Shown piece after piece: positions 59,859-64,000 of a stretch of DNA of 64,000 nt (positions within the stretch are counted from its first letter, which is position 1; every line of letters begins with the position of its first letter). Origin of the DNA: Gammaproteobacteria bacterium (GTDB lineage Bacteria > Pseudomonadota > Gammaproteobacteria > SZUA-140). The stretch spans positions 1-64,000 of the forward strand of contig JACREF010000008.1 in assembly GCA_016218365.1 (NCBI GenBank). Direction: 5' to 3'. Below the pieces are notes generated by a model that worked only from the letters and a program-made list of their open reading frames with translations, was not told the origin of the DNA and did not search any database. A program made the position numbers and the translations under genes.

Positions 59859-60893
59859 TCAGAACTTGTAGCCGACCTGCACTCCGTAAGAGGTCATGGT
59901 GTCTGACGTGCTGCCGTCAAATACCTTGGTGTCGGCCATCGCATAGGCCAGCTCGCCGCGGACAAAGGTGTTGTCGCCCAAGCCATAGGTCGGGGTTACC
60001 GTCAACGTATAGCCAGCGCCATCAGCGGTCGCGTAGACGCCACTGGTGCCGCTGTCGAGGTACTCGAGGCGCACCGGCACGCTGATGCCGGCCACTGCCG
60101 GCATGGCATACAACGCGATACCGAGCGCGCTGTCATCCAGGCCAGTTGTCGGCTTGTTGATCATATGGTAGTCGATATTGGCCGCAACCTTGATACCGGC
60201 CAGCTCGCCGCTGACGATGACATCGAAGCAGTCACGGCCCGCGTCGGCATTGTAGTAGGTCACGGCATAGCTGACGCTGCCGGCCACGCCGCTGGCCCCC
60301 ACAACATAGCCGTAATTGGGAATGCCGCCATTGGCGCCACCCATCGCGTGGTCTTCATTGGTCTCGACGAAGCCGCTGATGCCGTCACCGCTGTAGCTGG
60401 CGCGCACACCGGGGTAATAGATCGGCTGTGAATTCCACAGCGCACCCAGCAATATATTGGGATTGGCGTAGGTGTTGGCAACCTCATAACCAATCTTCGT
60501 TGCCAGCGTACCGGCCTCGATCGACACTGCCTCGGTCGGCTTGACGGTCAATGACGCATACTGCAGCTTCATAGTGTTATCAAATGCAGTATTGTTCAGT
60601 GATCCGCCGAACACCGTCGGCTCCAACAAGCTGCCATAACCGGCGACAAAACCGGCGCCGCCGGCCTTGGCTGATGCCGACAGCTCGAGCAGGAAATCGG
60701 TTGGCGTCGTGTCACTGCCCTGACCGATGCCAGCACCATCCGAATAGATGCCAGCAGCGGCCACGCCCCCGGCCAGCGTCATATCGGAATTGGCCACCGT
60801 CAGGTTGCCGGCCATCACCGCGGGCGCAGCGCTCATCCCCAGCGTCGTCAGGCCCAGCATCGTCAGACTCAGTCTCTTGATCTTCATCATCAC
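59859..60893 (-). CDS. Outer-membrane beta-barrel porin (BBP2-like)
   Basis: This is a 344-aa protein with a signal peptide ending near AVMAG. It is rich in alternating aromatic/hydrophobic strands and ends in Phe (VQVGYKF), the mark of an outer-membrane barrel. The region TKIGYEVANTYANPNI…IYYPGVRASY resembles putative beta-barrel porin-2. Located just upstream of glnK–amtB with a sigma-54 promoter, it may pass ammonium or another nitrogen source across the outer membrane; that role is inferred. Confidence 0.82.
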   Translation of the reverse strand: MMMKIKRLSLTMLGLTTLGMSAAPAVMAGNLTVANSDMTLAGGVAAAGIYSDGAGIGQGSDTTPTDFLLELSASAKAGGAGFVAGYGSLLEPTVFGGSLNNTAFDNTMKLQYASLTVKPTEAVSIEAGTLATKIGYEVANTYANPNILLGALWNSQPIYYPGVRASYSGDGISGFVETNEDHAMGGANGGIPNYGYVVGASGVAGSVSYAVTYYNADAGRDCFDVIVSGELAGIKVAANIDYHMINKPTTGLDDSALGIALYAMPAVAGISVPVRLEYLDSGTSGVYATADGAGYTLTVTPTYGLGDNTFVRGELAYAMADTKVFDGSTSDTMTSYGVQVGYKF

Positions 60894-60942
60894 TCTCCCG
60901 GTATATTTGTTTGGTTACGACACGGTGCCGCATGCTGTACAG

Positions 60943-60959
60943 AGCATCCATCGTGCCAA
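60943..60959 (-). promoter_or_regulatory. Sigma-54 promoter of the porin–glnK–amtB operon
   Basis: TTGGCACGATGGATGCT on the minus strand fits YTGGCACGRNNNTTGCW with one mismatch (A for T at -13-type position). It lies about 50 bp before the porin ATG. Upstream, GGTGCA half-sites at about 61022 and 61052 could be NtrC sites. Confidence 0.75.
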
Positions 60960-61156
60960 CTCGTAACAAACTGAAATACAAAATATATTTCATCAAGCCG
61001 GATTTGCCGCTGACCCTATCATGGTGCATCCGCACTGGTTACGCGCCCGATTGGTGCACCAACCCCTGTGTCTGGGCCGGCCGACCTCCACGACTGCCAG
61101 TGATTGCATCGCCACCATAATGGCTGCACAATCCCCTTCAAATAGAGGGATGGGAC

Positions 61157-61414
61157 ATGATCGATCACCAGCAACTCGAAGACCTGATACGCTCGTTGTC
61201 GCAGTCACTGCCCGACGGTGCCCAGCAATTCCGCCGTGATATCGAGAACAACCTGCAGGCGGTGCTAAGCCAGTTCTTTGCCCGGCTTGATCTGGTCACG
61301 CGCGAGGAACTGGAGGTACAGAAAGAGGTGCTGGCGCGTACCCGGCAGCGCCTGGAACAGCTCGAACAGCAACTGGCAAGGCTGGAACAATCGCTGACGG
61401 ATCACCAACCCTGA
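61157..61414 (+). CDS. ubiK: Ubiquinone biosynthesis accessory factor UbiK
   Basis: This is an 85-aa coiled-coil protein ([34 protein letters not shown]), the BMFP/YqiC family; UbiK assists UbiJ in ubiquinone synthesis. GAGGGATGGGAC precedes the ATG. It sits between the nitrogen operon and comM. Confidence 0.9.
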   Translation: MIDHQQLEDLIRSLSQSLPDGAQQFRRDIENNLQAVLSQFFARLDLVTREELEVQKEVLARTRQRLEQLEQQLARLEQSLTDHQP

Positions 61415-61445
61415 TCGGCACCCGGGACACGATGGAGGTGGAGTG

Positions 61446-62495
61446 ATGTCACTGGCGATCGTCCATTGTCGTGCCCAGCTCGGGGTCCAGTCGCCACCGG
61501 TGACCGTCGAGGTTCACCTTGCCGGCGGCCTGCCGGCATTGGCCATCGTCGGCCTGCCCGAGGCCGCGGTCAAAGAGAGCAAGGACCGGGTTCGTGCCGC
61601 GATCCAGAATGCGCGTTTTGAATTTCCGGCGCGCCGCATCACCGTCAATCTTGCCCCGGCCGATCTGCCGAAGGACGGTGGGCGCTATGACCTGGCAATC
61701 GCGCTGGGTATCCTCGCCGCCTCCGGCCAGATCCCGGCTGCGCCTCTTGCTGCCTACGAATTCATAGGTGAGCTGGCGCTCGGTGGAGAACTGCGGCCGG
61801 TCAAGGGGATATTGCCGGTCGCGGTACATACACGACGAGCCGGTCGCAGTCTGGTCCTGCCAGCGCCCAATGCCGTTGAGGCATCGTTGATCGGTGATCT
61901 GGTGGTATTACCGGCCGACACCCTGCTTGGTGTCTGCGCCCATCTGACGGGCGCTGCCCCATTGACCCCATATCAGGCCGCTGCTGTCATAGCAGACGCT
62001 GCCGACCCTGCGGATGTGGACCTTGCCGATGTCCAGGGTCAGGCGCATGCCCGGCGGGCGCTGGAGATCGCTGCCGCCGGTGCCCACAACCTGCTGCTGA
62101 TCGGCCCACCCGGCACCGGCAAGACGATGCTGGCGATGCGCCTGCCGACACTGTTGCCGCCGATGAATGATACCGAGGCGCTGGAGACCGCCAGCGTGGC
62201 CTCGATCAGTCGCAGCGGCTTTGATGTCAATACCTGGCGGCGGCGACCGTTCCGTGCCCCGCACCACACGGCCTCGAGCATCGCGCTGGTGGGTGGCGGC
62301 AGTCAGCCTGCCCCGGGCGAGATCTCGCTGGCGCACAATGGCGTGCTGTTTCTTGACGAACTGCCGGAGTTTGACCGCCGCGTGCTTGAGGTGCTGCGTG
62401 AGCCGCTGGAATCCGGCACCATCCATATCTCGCGCGCCACCCGCCAGGCGCAGTTTCCGGCCCGTTTCCAACTGGTCGCGACGATGAATCCGTGT
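61446..62495 (+). pseudogene. comM: comM (YifB, Mg-chelatase-like) truncated by an insertion
   Basis: The N-terminal ~350 codons are normal YifB/Com[21 protein letters not shown], Walker [13 protein letters not shown], Walker B FLDELPEF. The next conserved motif, ATMNPCPCG, is broken after ATMNPC, where foreign sequence begins. The frame runs on for 35 more codons to a stop at 62598 in the insert. ComM drives branch migration during natural transformation; this copy should be inactive. The remaining C-terminus would lie beyond the window. Confidence 0.88.
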
Positions 62496-64000
62496 GAATC
62501 CGTTGCCCTTTTACCGCCGTTTAAGGGGGTAGAGGGGGATTGTGGGGCAGGGGGTGTAAATGGAGGGTTTGTTGAGGGTGTTGGTATAGGGGGAGCATAG
62601 AAGAGGTTAATTTCCACTTCCCCGTCATGAATGATGATTCGGTCGGTAATGGCTTCTACAATCCGGCGTTTCTCTTCGTGGGGGAGCTCTGGCCACCGGG
62701 TGTAGAGATCACGGGCCCCGGCAATGATCTCCTCCTGAGAGAGGTGGGAGATTTTCAGGATATCGAGTTCCGCCTGGGTCTGGGGTATCTCCTCTTCGAG
62801 CTGGCGCTGCCGCTCGGCTAAGGGATGGTACTTCACCCCAAAACCCACCTTGTCGATTGCCCCTGACTGGTAGAGGTCATAGAGCTTGTCTACTTCGGCA
62901 GCAAGCTTCTTTTGCTCCCTATGGAGAACCTCCAGAAGCCCTTCCTTCTCGTGAATGACGACACTGGCTTTACTCAGGTGCTCCGCAATCTCTTCGGTAG
63001 AGAAGAAGAAATTTTTGATCTGCTCGTGGAATACCCCCTCAAGGTCAACGAGGGGGATCTTGTTCCGGCAGGCATGGCAGACATATTTGGGGGTGTTTGA
63101 GGGGACGTACATCTTTTCCCCACAGTGGCAGTAGGCAAGCCCCGAAAATAGGTGGACGGTCTGGCGGGTTGTGCGCTTTCCTTTTGCTCGCTGTTCATCG
63201 AGGAACGCGTTACATTCCGCCCACAGCTCTTCGGAGACAATGGCTTCCACCTCGTGGAGCACCCATTCACTCTCCGGCTTGAGCTCCCATGCCTTCTTGC
63301 TATTGGTCGTCTTGGTATAGTTCGCGCGGCGGACACCCTTGGCGAGGGGGTCACGCAGGAGACGGTCTATTGTGGTATCGGAAAAGAGCGAGCCGTTACG
63401 GGTTCGGTAGCCTCTATCATTCAACATCCTCGCTACGGTCTTCTTGCGGCGGTATTCCTGGAAGAGCTCGTACATGAGCTTGCGGACGGGGGCTTCTGTT
63501 TTGTTCGGAAGCAGCTTGCCCTCCTCCCACTGGTAGCCGAACGGGGCCTGGCCCCCCAGCGGCTTCCCCATCTTGGCGCGGATAGGGACGGAAGCGGCAA
63601 CGCGAGATGCGATCTCTTCTCGCTCCCATTGGGCCATAGCTGCGATCATGGTGTAGAAAAGGCGGCCTGCGGGTGTGGAAGTGTCGATGGATTCTGCAAG
63701 AGAGATGAGGTCAGCATTGTACTCACGGAAGAGGTCGGCGAATTCGAGGAGTTCCTTGGTATTCCGGGCGAGGCGGGCGAGTTTGGAGAAAATGAGGCCG
63801 GTGATGTGGCCACTCTGGATGTCAGCGAGCATCCGCTTGGCTTCGGCGGTTTCCTTTACTGTTTTGCCAGATACTGCATCAAGACGATAGACCTCGATGA
63901 CGTTCCAGCCTTTTGCTTCAGCATAGAGGCGCGCACGGCGTTCGTGGTGTTCAGGACTCTCCCCTTTTACCTGGTCTTCGGTGGAAACCCGAATCCAGAT
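62303..64000 (-). CDS. Large serine recombinase, N-terminus beyond the window
   Basis: The minus-strand frame is open from the window edge to a stop at 62303, 565 codons. The first visible residues, [10 protein letters not shown], carry the catalytic serine. The resolvase domain continues ([35 protein letters not shown]), followed by a Recombinase domain and a zinc ribbon ([19 protein letters not shown]), then a long coiled coil. The last ~65 codons, after about residue TPLNGG, are antisense comM, so the natural C-terminus was replaced on integration. It should catalyse integration of the element into comM. Confidence 0.9.
   Translation of the reverse strand: MWIRVSTEDQVKGESPEHHERRARLYAEAKGWNVIEVYRLDAVSGKTVKETAEAKRMLADIQSGHITGLIFSKLARLARNTKELLEFADLFREYNADLISLAESIDTSTPAGRLFYTMIAAMAQWEREEIASRVAASVPIRAKMGKPLGGQAPFGYQWEEGKLLPNKTEAPVRKLMYELFQEYRRKKTVARMLNDRGYRTRNGSLFSDTTIDRLLRDPLAKGVRRANYTKTTNSKKAWELKPESEWVLHEVEAIVSEELWAECNAFLDEQRAKGKRTTRQTVHLFSGLAYCHCGEKMYVPSNTPKYVCHACRNKIPLVDLEGVFHEQIKNFFFSTEEIAEHLSKASVVIHEKEGLLEVLHREQKKLAAEVDKLYDLYQSGAIDKVGFGVKYHPLAERQRQLEEEIPQTQAELDILKISHLSQEEIIAGARDLYTRWPELPHEEKRRIVEAITDRIIIHDGEVEINLFYAPPIPTPSTNPPFTPPAPQSPSTPLNGGKRATDSHGFIVATSWKRAGNCAWRVAREIWMVPDSSGSRSTSSTRRSNSGSSSRNSTPLCASEISPGAG
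62486..62503. other. Left junction of the element in comM (putative att site)
   Basis: The direct repeat GAATCCGT–GT–GAATCCGT spans the point where comM identity ends (near 62494). It is the expected crossover region for a serine recombinase; the other end is outside the window. Confidence 0.6.
62495..64000. mobile_element. Integrative element inserted in comM, continuing past the window
   Basis: The element begins inside comM and carries a large serine recombinase at this end. Its base composition is lower in GC than the chromosome to the left. Cargo is not visible here. Confidence 0.85.

Overview
The window looks like chromosomal DNA of a GC-rich gammaproteobacterium. The evidence is the block pepP–ubiH–ubiI–ygfB–(TIGR02449)–zapA–6S RNA–5-formyl-THF cyclo-ligase, together with UbiK, RlmJ, DarP, PriA, HemJ, SpeA/SpeE and a glnK–amtB pair. 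The genus cannot be fixed from the sequence; a metabolically versatile, possibly sulfur- or nitrogen-oxidising lineage is only a guess.

Layout. 1–7.6 kb: a restriction-modification locus on the minus strand (Res-like helicase/nuclease, a DUF4062–ATPase protein, Mod-like methyltransferase cut by the window edge), with odd short repeats between the last two. 7.9–15.3 kb: small enzymes, a TPR-sulfotransferase, a SulP transporter and RlmJ. 15.3–18.5 kb: a hairpin-repeat array, the PA2778/PA2779 pair and a beta-CASP nuclease. 18.5–26.2 kb: nitroreductase, ubiquinone hydroxylases, division genes, 6S RNA, folate enzyme, EVE protein and a histone H1-like protein. 26.2–34.7 kb: ilvA, rpiA, a giant FAD/FeS dehydrogenase, a cNMP–rhodanese protein, YqaA behind a promoter–terminator leader, and hemJ. 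34.7–44.9 kb: priA, argS, a SPOR protein, a second hairpin array, speA/speE, a CDGSH protein and a K+ channel. 45.1–46.75 kb: an AT-richer accessory insert (unknown gene plus HNH endonuclease). 46.8–54.0 kb: recQ, a sigma-54 module (palindrome, sigma-54 promoter, DUF2892 gene and enhancer-binding activator) and the divergent AmmeMemoRadiSam genes. 54.2–61.4 kb: a large GGDEF/EAL protein, darP, a nitrogen-control operon (porin–glnK–amtB, read from a sigma-54 promoter) and ubiK. 61.4–64.0 kb: comM broken by a mobile element that carries a large serine recombinase and runs off the window.

The most notable observations are: (i) the compact sigma-54 circuit at 48.85–51.2 kb; (ii) a beta-barrel porin co-transcribed with glnK–amtB from a sigma-54 promoter; (iii) the serine-recombinase element inside comM; (iv) the Res/DUF4062-ATPase/Mod locus; (v) two related MITE-like elements, one supplying or overlapping the stop codon of the AMMECR1 gene; (vi) REP-type hairpin families, including one translated in frame inside recQ; and (vii) a promoter-to-terminator unit upstream of yqaA that could be an sRNA or an attenuator. 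Functions are assigned from motifs read by eye; no database search was possible.
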